A stretch of DNA of 42,747 nt, from positions 1 through 42,747 of the forward strand of contig CAMHJT010000004.1 in NCBI GenBank assembly GCA_946185495.1, given 5' to 3'. This document shows, piece after piece, positions 32,350 to 40,065 of this stretch; the first letter of the stretch is position 1, and the number at the start of each line of letters is the position of its first letter. The notes under the pieces are model-generated. The model was not told the origin of the DNA, did no database searches, and saw nothing but the letters and a program-made list of their open reading frames with translations. The stretch is from an uncultured Clostridiaceae bacterium (GTDB lineage: Bacteria; Bacillota; Clostridia; Lachnospirales; Lachnospiraceae). A program made the translations under genes and the position numbers.

Positions 32350-34410
32350 TTAATAAACGATTTTGTAATAGGTTCTTGCCGTCATCAGATACACGGCTGT
32401 GTACACCCCGGCGAATACCACAAAGGTGATCAGGCTGCATCCCACGAAAAGCATTGTGTTTGACAGCATCAAAACCTTCAGCAGCTTCAGCAGGATTGGG
32501 AAGGCAAACGCCGTATGGATCCCAGCTGTGAGCAGCGGAAGAAAAAAGGTCAGCACCAGCTGGCTGTTTATCGTCTGTCTGACTTCCCACGCCTCCATAC
32601 CGATCTTCTCCATGATCTGAAAACGCTCTCTGTCCTCATATCCTTCGGAGATCTGCTTGTAATAAATGATCAGGATCGTCGAGAACAGGCAGACAAAGCC
32701 CAAAAGGATCCCCAGAAACAGGAACGTGCCATACATATCCAGCGTATTATGCAGCGATTCCCATTTTGTATCAAGGGTGTAGCTGAGAATGTCCTCCGGG
32801 AAACGTGCTCTGAGCCTTTCGACGACATCCCGGTCAAATTCCGCGCCGATAGCATGCATTGCTTCTTCATCCGCAAAAGTGACCGCGATCCTGCTTGCAT
32901 ACTCCGAGGCGTACTCCCCATACGCCTCTTTCTGTGCCATATAGATGCTGTTTAATACAGCTTCGTCGGAAACAACAATTCCAACAACATCCACGATATT
33001 TCCAAAATTACTGCTGACCGGAAAATAGGAGATCATTTCCTTAACCTTGTATTCTTTCCCGTCGATCGTCAATGTCTCCGGCGCCTCCCCGAGATCATGA
33101 ACCGTTGACATGATCCTGCAGAACCCGATCTCGTCAGTGCCAAGACCCAGATGTCTCTCATCCGACGTGAAATAAGTCTGCCCCTTGAGCTGCGCATAGG
33201 TGTCTTCCGTGATGTAGATCACCGATGTAAGTTCCTGTATATCCCAGCCGCCCTCCACTTCGGTTTTGGTAAGAAGCTTATCATCCCTCAACAGGTAGGA
33301 CGCGATCAGCATCCGGGTATTCTCGATGCTTTCAATCTGAGCGCCGTGATCAGCAGCGACCCCGGATACGATCCCGCTTAACTCATCAAAGGAGATGTGA
33401 CGGATCTCCCCGTCACGGTTCTGGTATGCCGAGAGATAGAGGTGCTGCGGGTAGTTTGCGTTTACAGTATCCTGCACGCCACTGTAAAGACTGACGGTGG
33501 TAGATATCATCACAAGCACTCCGGTAGCGAGGATCGCGATGGAGGCAAGGCCAACCGCATTTTGCTTCATTCGGAACAGGAGCCCCGAAACAGCAGGCAT
33601 ATGGCGTTTGTCATAGTAGAAGCTTTTATTGTTTCTCAAACACTTCAGAACAAATGTCGTACCGGTCACATACAGGAAATATGTGCCGATGATGACCAAT
33701 AGCACTGCAAGAAAGAATCCGCCGACCGCCGCGAGCGGACTCCTGACAGTAAGTGAGAACGTATAGCCTGCGCCAAGGCAGAGCACCCCGAGGATCAAAA
33801 GCACCCATTTTATTTTGGGTTCCTTCTCTCCTGTGTGTCTTTCGGAAAGCAGTTCTACCGGCTTCATCCGGTGGATCGAAATACCATTGCAGACAAAGGC
33901 AAACAGATCCATTCCAAAGAAGATCATTGCGGAAAGGAAAAAATTCGAAGCCCTGAGATAGTAAAATCCCGCTACAACACTTGTCCGGAACAACCTGCAG
34001 ATCCATAATGACGCTGCTTTGTAAAACAGTGCCCCGAAGAAGAGGCCTGCCATAACCGAAATACAGGAAGTAATGAGGGATTCGGTAAACAACACCCGGA
34101 TAATATGCCGCTTCTCCAGACCCAGTACGTTGTACAGTCCATATTCGCTTTTCCGCCTTTTCATCAAAAAACTGTTGACATACAGGATCAGGATCAGGGA
34201 AAGCAGGCCGATCACAGCCGCACCAAATCCCATAAACATCGACAGATACGATCCTCCCAGAGCCTCCGAAAGCCTTTGATCCATCGAAAGCGTGAGCATG
34301 ATATAGAAACAGCCCAAAAGTCCGGTCTCCGCCAGAATACGCGGAAGATACAGTCTGGTATTGTTTCTTATGTTTTGTGACGCGATCTTAACATAGAACC
34401 CGTGTTTCAT
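32350..34410 (-). CDS. BceB-type ABC transporter permease
   Basis: A 686-aa membrane protein of the FtsX-like/MacB permease superfamily with the BceB layout: SQNIRNNTRLYLPRILAETG at the start, about ten membrane helices, and a large extracellular domain (about residues 300-525) between helices 7 and 8. The large loop is the site that recognises cell-wall-active peptides such as bacitracin or lantibiotics in relatives; the substrate here is unknown. It overlaps the ATPase gene by 4 nt with GGGGGTGA upstream. Confidence 0.93.
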   Translation of the reverse strand: MKHGFYVKIASQNIRNNTRLYLPRILAETGLLGCFYIMLTLSMDQRLSEALGGSYLSMFMGFGAAVIGLLSLILILYVNSFLMKRRKSEYGLYNVLGLEKRHIIRVLFTESLITSCISVMAGLFFGALFYKAASLWICRLFRTSVVAGFYYLRASNFFLSAMIFFGMDLFAFVCNGISIHRMKPVELLSERHTGEKEPKIKWVLLILGVLCLGAGYTFSLTVRSPLAAVGGFFLAVLLVIIGTYFLYVTGTTFVLKCLRNNKSFYYDKRHMPAVSGLLFRMKQNAVGLASIAILATGVLVMISTTVSLYSGVQDTVNANYPQHLYLSAYQNRDGEIRHISFDELSGIVSGVAADHGAQIESIENTRMLIASYLLRDDKLLTKTEVEGGWDIQELTSVIYITEDTYAQLKGQTYFTSDERHLGLGTDEIGFCRIMSTVHDLGEAPETLTIDGKEYKVKEMISYFPVSSNFGNIVDVVGIVVSDEAVLNSIYMAQKEAYGEYASEYASRIAVTFADEEAMHAIGAEFDRDVVERLRARFPEDILSYTLDTKWESLHNTLDMYGTFLFLGILLGFVCLFSTILIIYYKQISEGYEDRERFQIMEKIGMEAWEVRQTINSQLVLTFFLPLLTAGIHTAFAFPILLKLLKVLMLSNTMLFVGCSLITFVVFAGVYTAVYLMTARTYYKIVY

Positions 34411-35171
34411 CGAAGATCACCCCCTGTGCGCAGCATCGTAAGGGTGTCAGAAATCTTTCTATACAGCTCTTCGTTGCCTGCATCACCGCGGTAGATCTGA
34501 TGGAACACCACACCGTCCCGGATAAACAGCACGCGTTTCGCGTGAGACGCCGCATCCACTGAGTGCGTGACCATCAGAATGGTCTGTCCGTTTTCGTTCA
34601 TCTGTGAAAACACACGCAGAAGCTCCGCCGAGGATTGGGAGTCCAACGCTCCTGTGGGTTCATCCGCCAGGATCAGCCGGGGCTTTGTGATCAACGCCCG
34701 CGCGGCAGCAGCCCGCTGTTTCTGTCCGCCGGAAACCTCGTAAGGGTATTTGTTCAGCAGATCTCCGATCCCGAGCATAGAGGCGATCGGCTCAATGCGC
34801 CGTTCCATTTCCTGCACGCTCATTTGGCTAAGCACCAGCGGCAGAAGAATGTTGTCCCGCAGTGTAAAAGTATCCAGCAAATTGAATTCCTGAAACACAA
34901 AGCCCAGATTCTTCCGTCGAAAAGCCGCCAAACCGTTTTCTTTTACCATATCAAGCCGCTTCCCGTCCAGTTCTACGGAACCGGACGTAGGCTTGTCCAG
35001 CGCGGCAAGAATATTGAGCAATGTCGTCTTCCCGGAACCGGACTCTCCCATAATGGCAACATATTCACCGCTCTCTACAGCAAAAGTGATCCCTTTCAGC
35101 GCGTGAACCTGCACTCCTCCAATCCGGGATGTATAAGTCTTTTTCAGGTCAGTGACCTTGAGTATTTCCAT
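34407..35171 (-). CDS. BceA-type ABC transporter ATPase
   Basis: A 254-aa ATPase with Walker A GESGSGKTTLL, signature VSGGQKQRAAAARAL and Walker B RLILADEPTGALDSQ, matching the BceA/MacB group. AAAGGAGG lies seven bases before the ATG. First gene of the four-gene module ATPase, permease, regulator, kinase, all overlapping or nearly so. This module confers target-protection resistance against cell-wall-active peptides in Firmicutes. Confidence 0.95.
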   Translation of the reverse strand: MEILKVTDLKKTYTSRIGGVQVHALKGITFAVESGEYVAIMGESGSGKTTLLNILAALDKPTSGSVELDGKRLDMVKENGLAAFRRKNLGFVFQEFNLLDTFTLRDNILLPLVLSQMSVQEMERRIEPIASMLGIGDLLNKYPYEVSGGQKQRAAAARALITKPRLILADEPTGALDSQSSAELLRVFSQMNENGQTILMVTHSVDAASHAKRVLFIRDGVVFHQIYRGDAGNEELYRKISDTLTMLRTGGDLR

Positions 35172-35199
35172 GGTCGGTACCTCCTTTAATTGATGGTTT

Positions 35200-35332
35200 G
35201 TAACTACTCAGCAGGTCTGCACATTCACTGCACAGACTGTGCCAAAACAGTATATTTGCCATACAGCGGTTTCAATAAGGACGCGCCAGCCTTGCCCGCT
35301 GCGTAACTGTTCAGCACCTGCTGAGCAGTTAG
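35200..35332 (+). repeat. Dispersed structured repeat, copy F (full length)
   Basis: GTAACTACTCAGCAGGTCTG at one end, GTAACTGTTCAGCA/TGCTGAGCAGTTA hairpin at the other, same order as copy E but a weakened central stem. It is inside the predicted 5' leader of the Bce operon. Confidence 0.88.
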
Positions 35333-35361
35333 GATGGTTTTATTGTACCGACAACATTGTT

Positions 35362-35390
35362 TTTATAACATCGAATCAGGTGACATACAA
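35362..35390 (-). promoter_or_regulatory. Promoter of the Bce-type operon
   Basis: Minus strand: TTGTAT, 17 nt, TATAAA. Predicted leader about 180 nt, containing repeat F. Confidence 0.75.
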
Positions 35391-35396
35391 GTGACA
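35380..35396. promoter_or_regulatory. GTGACA direct repeats over the -35, candidate response-regulator site
   Basis: GTGACA-TACAA-GTGACA, an 11-bp period, overlaps the -35 of the Bce promoter. OmpR-type regulators bind direct repeats of this spacing. Confidence 0.5.
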
Positions 35397-35397
35397 A

Positions 35398-35902
35398 TTT
35401 TGTAAGCCCTTTCTATGAATTTCTGATACTCCTTTCAGCAAATTACAAAGACCTGTTTTTCGCCGCATAAGCCGTCATCCTGCGAGGCAGGGAAATGGAG
35501 GGCAACGGATGGTACGGCAATTGATCAAAGTTGTTTCAAATTCAGACAAAATGAAGCTGCAGAGATACAATTATGTAATGGTACATAATTGCATCTCTGC
35601 AGTAATCAGAGTGTTGGCATATGGCTGAAAGCACAAAGCACCGGATCGGTCAGCACCAATACCAAAAGTCCTGCCAATAGCTTTTTCATATTTTTTTCCG
35701 GAAAGCAGTTCCTTTTCCAGCCTTGCTGTGTTTCCGCTCTTATTGGAACCTCCAATGATGATCGGGCGGTCATAACCCTGTTTCAAAAAATGTATTCGTC
35801 AGATTGAAGTTACTGCGAATTTTCTGACAAATAATGCGGTCGAATATATCCCTGTGGGAAGAATGAGTAATATATCTGTTATTTTCGTAAAGCTTTTTAT
35901 AC
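35398..35902. other. Gene-poor stretch with a long palindrome
   Basis: No gene I can support. A 71-codon minus frame (35571-35786, containing RPIIIGGSNKSGNTARLEKE) lacks a ribosome site. A short plus-strand stretch near 35791 reads like protein (RQIEVTANFLTNNAVEYIPV) but is too short to name. These may be decayed genes. A 46-bp palindrome is at 35557-35602. Confidence 0.5.
35557..35602. repeat. 46-bp near-perfect palindrome
   Basis: A 21-bp stem beginning CTGCAGAGATACAATTATGT with one mismatch and a 4-nt tip (ATGG). No T tract follows on the plus strand; the minus side is only moderately T-rich. Confidence 0.9.
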
Positions 35903-37411
35903 TCATATTTCTCTCGTTTTTGCGCCCATTGACTTCAATTCCTTCTTACGTTCATACATCATATGATCTGCCCTCGCAAACACATCGTGTAACTGTTGAT
36001 CACCCGGCTGTAACACCGAAGAACCAATCGAAACAACAACACCGTTTTCTTTGATATTCGCCTCAACCTTTTCGTTCAGTTCGCCAAGCACCTCATCCAT
36101 TGTATCATAACCTTTCTCCTGAAGAATGACCACAAACTCATCACCGCCAACTCTGAATACCGCACCGTGTATAAAGTAATTGCAGATCATGGTGCTGGCT
36201 TCTTTAATAAGTTGATCACCTGCCGCATGGCCCTGTGTATCATTGATATATTTTAAACCGTTAATATCGCACACCACAACAGCCAGCTTCTGAATTTCAC
36301 GATTTTGAATTTCCTGATTTAAAGCATTTTCGAACTCAGAGTACGCATGTTTGTTTCTTACCCCTGTCATAGAATCCGTGCTTGCCATATTCTGAAAAGC
36401 CTTGCTGGCTTCTTTCTCTGCATCAAGTTCATATTTTGATAATGCTCTTAGCTCCTGCAAAAGAACAGCAGAAAAAAACAACACAGCCAAAAGTGTAAAC
36501 GCAATCTGATTCCGGTTGGTTGAGAGATTTTTCTCGCTGATGTCGCGGATTTGATCAAGAATAACGCTCTCATGAATCAATACGGCAAGCTCCCAGCCCG
36601 TACCCCAAATAGGAACGTAACACAATGTTTCTTTGACGTCTCCGGAAGAAAACGTCATACTTCCCCTTGTATCTTCAGCAAAACGATTGAAATTCTCTTT
36701 CCAGACATCTTCGGAAACAAATTCCTTTGTTGCTTCAAAGATATTCTGATCTGAAATTATCGGTCCAAGCTCCGTTCCGGACAGATTGCTTCCGTTTTTT
36801 GAATACAATGCAAAATATGTTCTTCCCTGGTCATCAACCGCCAGCAGGTCAATGATTTCCTTAATGTCTATCTGAACGAAGCACGCTTTAAAGGGCTTAC
36901 TCATGATTGTAAGGTCCGGAGTCGGGATTGCGAGACACAGCTGTTTGGAAGAGCCGTACAGGGATACCGTACTTATAATTCGGTCATCCATTTTTTCTTC
37001 TGATAAGAACTCGTGTCTGCTTTTACCGGTATATGTCGTATACTGTGTGTATACAACGTCATCCTGATCTACCAGTGCAAAACGGTTCAGGGACAACAGG
37101 TTTTTTATTTTACCGAGGGTTTCTCGTAATTCTTCCTGTGATTCGATTTTTTCATCCTTGATAAAGACCAACGCCTTCTCCATCTGGTTGAATTCGTTAT
37201 CGATTTGATTGGAAACTGTCTGAGCACGCCGGTCTGCCATCGTGTCAAGATAAAAACGGCTCACTGCAGAAACTGCTTCGTCCGTTTCAAGACGTGTCTG
37301 ATTTGACGACCAGATAGAATTAACAGTTACCATGGCTATGACTAATAAACTGCCAATGACGGCCGTCAGCAAAAAAGTTCTATTCGTAATTCGTTTCTTT
37401 TTTTTCATCAA
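35903..37411 (-). CDS. Membrane diguanylate cyclase (GGDEF) with extracellular sensor domain
   Basis: A 502-aa protein predicted to make cyclic di-GMP. TM1 at about residues 13-32, an extracellular domain of about 265 residues with a Cache-like pattern, TM2 at about 305-325, then a GGDEF domain from about 350. The active loop is intact (FRVGGDEFVVIL) and DSMTGVRNKHAY is the usual entry motif. The inhibitory RxxD I-site is not present before GGDEF, so product inhibition may be weak. No EAL, PilZ or HD-GYP domain is attached. It overlaps the upstream binding-protein gene by 4 nt, which suggests that lipoprotein feeds the sensor. Confidence 0.93.
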   Translation of the reverse strand: MMKKKKRITNRTFLLTAVIGSLLVIAMVTVNSIWSSNQTRLETDEAVSAVSRFYLDTMADRRAQTVSNQIDNEFNQMEKALVFIKDEKIESQEELRETLGKIKNLLSLNRFALVDQDDVVYTQYTTYTGKSRHEFLSEEKMDDRIISTVSLYGSSKQLCLAIPTPDLTIMSKPFKACFVQIDIKEIIDLLAVDDQGRTYFALYSKNGSNLSGTELGPIISDQNIFEATKEFVSEDVWKENFNRFAEDTRGSMTFSSGDVKETLCYVPIWGTGWELAVLIHESVILDQIRDISEKNLSTNRNQIAFTLLAVLFFSAVLLQELRALSKYELDAEKEASKAFQNMASTDSMTGVRNKHAYSEFENALNQEIQNREIQKLAVVVCDINGLKYINDTQGHAAGDQLIKEASTMICNYFIHGAVFRVGGDEFVVILQEKGYDTMDEVLGELNEKVEANIKENGVVVSIGSSVLQPGDQQLHDVFARADHMMYERKKELKSMGAKTREI

Positions 37412-38535
37412 ATATCACCATACAATAGTTCGAGCATAAGTGCCGCGTCTTTTTGATAGATCACGGTAGTAATTTCATTAGTTTTCTCAGGGAACAACTC
37501 TCCCGGCATATTTCCATCAGCAATTTTCACTGCTACCTGAAGCGTATCAAAGCCGATCGAGTAGCAATCCTGAACCCCGAGACAATAGATCACACCTTCA
37601 TCCAGATAGCGCAATGCCTCCCGATCATGATCCATGCCCACAATAACAGCACTGCTGCCTGTCTCTTTGACTGCTCTGGCTGCACCTACGGGATTACTCA
37701 TATTACAACAGATAATGCCATCAAGTTCCGGATTGTCTTTCAGGATTTTCAGCGTCAGCTCATATGCCTGATCAACGGAATCCATATCATATTCCGTGGC
37801 TACGATCTTCATGTCACTATACTTTGCAATCGTGTCCCTGGCTCCCTCTGCCCGATCTTCATGACAAGGAGCACCTTTGCTTCCCACAAGTATCGCAACC
37901 TTCCCCTTGTACCCCAGCTTTTCACAAAGGGCTTCCGTTAAGCCTGCGCCGTCCTCATAATTATGCGTATTGCCGACATATGCTATCCTTTTACATCCCT
38001 CGGCCGCATCCGAACTGGAAAAAGTCATGACTTTTGTACCTGCGTCTGCCATCCCGTCAATGACGGGAGATATAACCGATTCGTCTGCAACATCGACGCC
38101 GATCACATCATAATTCTCATGTTCTGCCTGAAGAAGCCATTTTGTCTGATCGTCGGCAGAGGCTCTTTCCGGTGCCATATACTCATAAGTAACAGTAATC
38201 CCCTTATCCAGAAACTGTCTCTGAGCTTCTTCCATTCCTAGTGCTACGGCATCCCACCACGGATGCACAGTTTTATATGTAAAATAAAAACTATAATGAT
38301 CCTTCTGAGGGATATACGAATCCAACTCATGATCAAAATCTACTACGCTACTTACAGGCTCTACTTCTTTTGGTGTGTCTTCTTTGGAAGGAATATCAGC
38401 TGTATCAGTTGAATCATCTGGAGACGCAGTCTCACCCGTTCCCACCGTTTGAGAGGCGGATGAGCAAGCCGCCAAGACAAGAACCAGCATCAATACCAGA
38501 ATTACTAAATGTAACTTTCGAAATACTTTTTGCAT
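37408..38535 (-). CDS. Sugar-type periplasmic binding lipoprotein (RbsB-like), linked to a GGDEF sensor
   Basis: A 375-aa lipoprotein: LVILVLMLVLVLAACSS is a clear lipobox, followed by an acidic linker and a type I periplasmic-binding fold. Landmarks are YSFYFTYKTVHPWWDAVALG, IGVDVADESVISPVIDGMAD, VGSKGAPCHEDRAEGARDTI, DGIICCNMSNPVGAARAVKE and GVQDCYSIGFDTLQVAVKIA. No ABC permease or ATPase accompanies it. The 4-nt overlap with the membrane GGDEF gene argues for ligand sensing rather than import. RBS AAGAGGT. Confidence 0.9.
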   Translation of the reverse strand: MQKVFRKLHLVILVLMLVLVLAACSSASQTVGTGETASPDDSTDTADIPSKEDTPKEVEPVSSVVDFDHELDSYIPQKDHYSFYFTYKTVHPWWDAVALGMEEAQRQFLDKGITVTYEYMAPERASADDQTKWLLQAEHENYDVIGVDVADESVISPVIDGMADAGTKVMTFSSSDAAEGCKRIAYVGNTHNYEDGAGLTEALCEKLGYKGKVAILVGSKGAPCHEDRAEGARDTIAKYSDMKIVATEYDMDSVDQAYELTLKILKDNPELDGIICCNMSNPVGAARAVKETGSSAVIVGMDHDREALRYLDEGVIYCLGVQDCYSIGFDTLQVAVKIADGNMPGELFPEKTNEITTVIYQKDAALMLELLYGDI

Positions 38536-38615
38536 TTAAGTTACCTCTTTTTCAATACGTCACAGCAGAAACCGTCAGTTCTTTAGAATAACTCAAAGCA
38601 ATACTCGCTTTTTGC

Positions 38616-38824
38616 CTATTGCCTTCTCTTATATGTAAGCTCCACATCGCAGCCAATCCTATCCATTATCTTCACAAAGGCTTTATTGAAGATCTGTCAC
38701 GTCCCTTGTCAATGCGATTCACACAGGAAAAGGAAATGCCGAGCTTATCAGCGACTTCTGTCTGGGTCAGACCGCTCTCTATCAGTTGTGTTTTAAGATC
38801 CAGTTCAACAATGTTATGCAGCAA
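38616..38824 (-). pseudogene. Small XRE-family regulator, frameshifted
   Basis: From a TTG with AAGG upstream the frame reads LHNIVELDLKTQLIESGLTQ, TEVADKLGISFSCVNRIDKG, then stops at 38672 (50 codons). A single-base shift restores FNKAFVKIMDRIGCDVELTY ending at 38616, which is the expected tail of this regulator family. Absent from the ORF track. An extended -10 promoter lies just upstream. It precedes the binding-protein/GGDEF pair and may once have regulated it. Confidence 0.7.
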
Positions 38825-38863
38825 TTTGATTACCTTGCTCAGAAGTCAACCTATGACCAGATA

Positions 38864-38872
38864 ATTATAGCA
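38864..38872 (-). promoter_or_regulatory. Extended -10 promoter before the frameshifted XRE gene
   Basis: Minus strand TGCTATAAT, TGn plus perfect -10, no clear -35. May also drive the binding-protein/GGDEF genes downstream. Confidence 0.55.
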
Positions 38873-38904
38873 CGATCCTTCTGATTTTTCCATCCCAAAA
38901 ATGT

Positions 38905-38929
38905 AAAAAAAGCGCTCCCGAAGGAGCGC
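38905..38929 (-). terminator. Terminator downstream of the radical SAM gene
   Basis: Minus strand GCGCTCC, TTCG tip, GGAGCGC, then seven T. Ends the ATPase-radical SAM transcript about 160 nt after the stop. Confidence 0.9.
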
Positions 38930-39089
38930 CTGCGCAATGGTCGTCTGATTACTTCTGAGCCCCGGTCTCAAGACCGCATTTGAAGAGAAATGTCATCCTC
39001 CCTGTTCCCATCCGTCCTATCCAAACAGTCTGAGTGCGGATGAACTGCTTTCTCACTCCTGTCACCAAAAAAACACTCAACCCATGCTT

Positions 39090-40049
39090 CTACAGATCGA
39101 ATATACTCATCTGCGGATACTTCTCCGGCAGTTCCTGCATAAACCGGAAACACGCATCCGGAGTTGACAGGATTCCATTGTCCTTGCAGATCCTCCGGAC
39201 CAGCCCCATCAATTCTTTTGCATTCGGGCTTGGCAGTTCATAAGCATTCCCATATCGTTTGATGTACCGTTCTTTCATGCCCGGAAAATGCCTATCAAGT
39301 GCGGCGTAATAATATTCCCGGTCACCTTCCCTAAGCGTCAGACCCATGCCAAAATCGATCACACCCTTCACCCCGGCTCTGACACACTCATTCAATATCG
39401 CCTTGATGTTATCCTCCGTATCATTGATAAAAGGAAGGATCGGCGTAAGCCAGACGATCGTAGGAATGCCCTTCTCACGCATTTCTTCCAGCACTTCGAT
39501 CCGGCGCTTTGTATTGCAGACATTCGGCTCCAATATCCGGCACAGGTCATCATCGTAGGTTGTAAGTGTCATCTGCACCACACATTTTGCAGACCTGTGA
39601 ATCTCTGACAGCAGATCGATATCCCGAAGAATACGATCCGATTTTGTCTGAATCACGACCCCGAACCCATTTTTCAGAATGATCTCCAGGCATCGTCTTG
39701 TCAGCCGCAATTCTTCTTCACAATGCATATACGGATCCGACATCGCTCCTGTCCCGATCATACACTTTTTTCTTTTCGACTTCAATGCCTTCTCCAGAAG
39801 CTCCGGTCCATTCCGCTTTACCTCAATATCTTCAAAAGGATGCGTGAACTGATAGCACCTGCTCCTGCTGTCACAGTATATGCAGCCATGCGTACAGCCA
39901 CGGTAAATATTCATTCCAAGGTATCCGCCGCTGCGGTTCAGAATCCCTTTCGCATCAACGAAATGCATTTTACCATCCTCCAGGTGGATCTTATCCCCGT
40001 CCTTCACCACAACATCAATCTTCGACGATTCAGGTTCTGCAATCCACAT
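39090..40049 (-). CDS. SPL-family radical SAM protein
   Basis: A 319-aa radical SAM protein. The iron-sulfur motif is CTHGCIYC in GCTHGCIYCDSRS, near residue 50. TGAMSDPYMHCEEELRLTR and VVQMTLTTYDDDLCRILEPN are typical of the spore-photoproduct-lyase-like group of radical SAM proteins, whose substrates are mostly unknown; the true SplB Cys and length are not matched with confidence. It follows the DUF4143 ATPase by 16 nt on the same strand, GAAAGG before the ATG. Confidence 0.87.
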   Translation of the reverse strand: MWIAEPESSKIDVVVKDGDKIHLEDGKMHFVDAKGILNRSGGYLGMNIYRGCTHGCIYCDSRSRCYQFTHPFEDIEVKRNGPELLEKALKSKRKKCMIGTGAMSDPYMHCEEELRLTRRCLEIILKNGFGVVIQTKSDRILRDIDLLSEIHRSAKCVVQMTLTTYDDDLCRILEPNVCNTKRRIEVLEEMREKGIPTIVWLTPILPFINDTEDNIKAILNECVRAGVKGVIDFGMGLTLREGDREYYYAALDRHFPGMKERYIKRYGNAYELPSPNAKELMGLVRRICKDNGILSTPDACFRFMQELPEKYPQMSIFDL

Positions 40050-40065
40050 TTTTTATTGCCTTTCG

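Noticed and set aside
35571-35786. 71-aa minus ORF (RPIIIGGSNKSGN)
   Set aside because: No ribosome site, it ends within the palindrome and I recognise no family; kept only as a possible decayed fragment.
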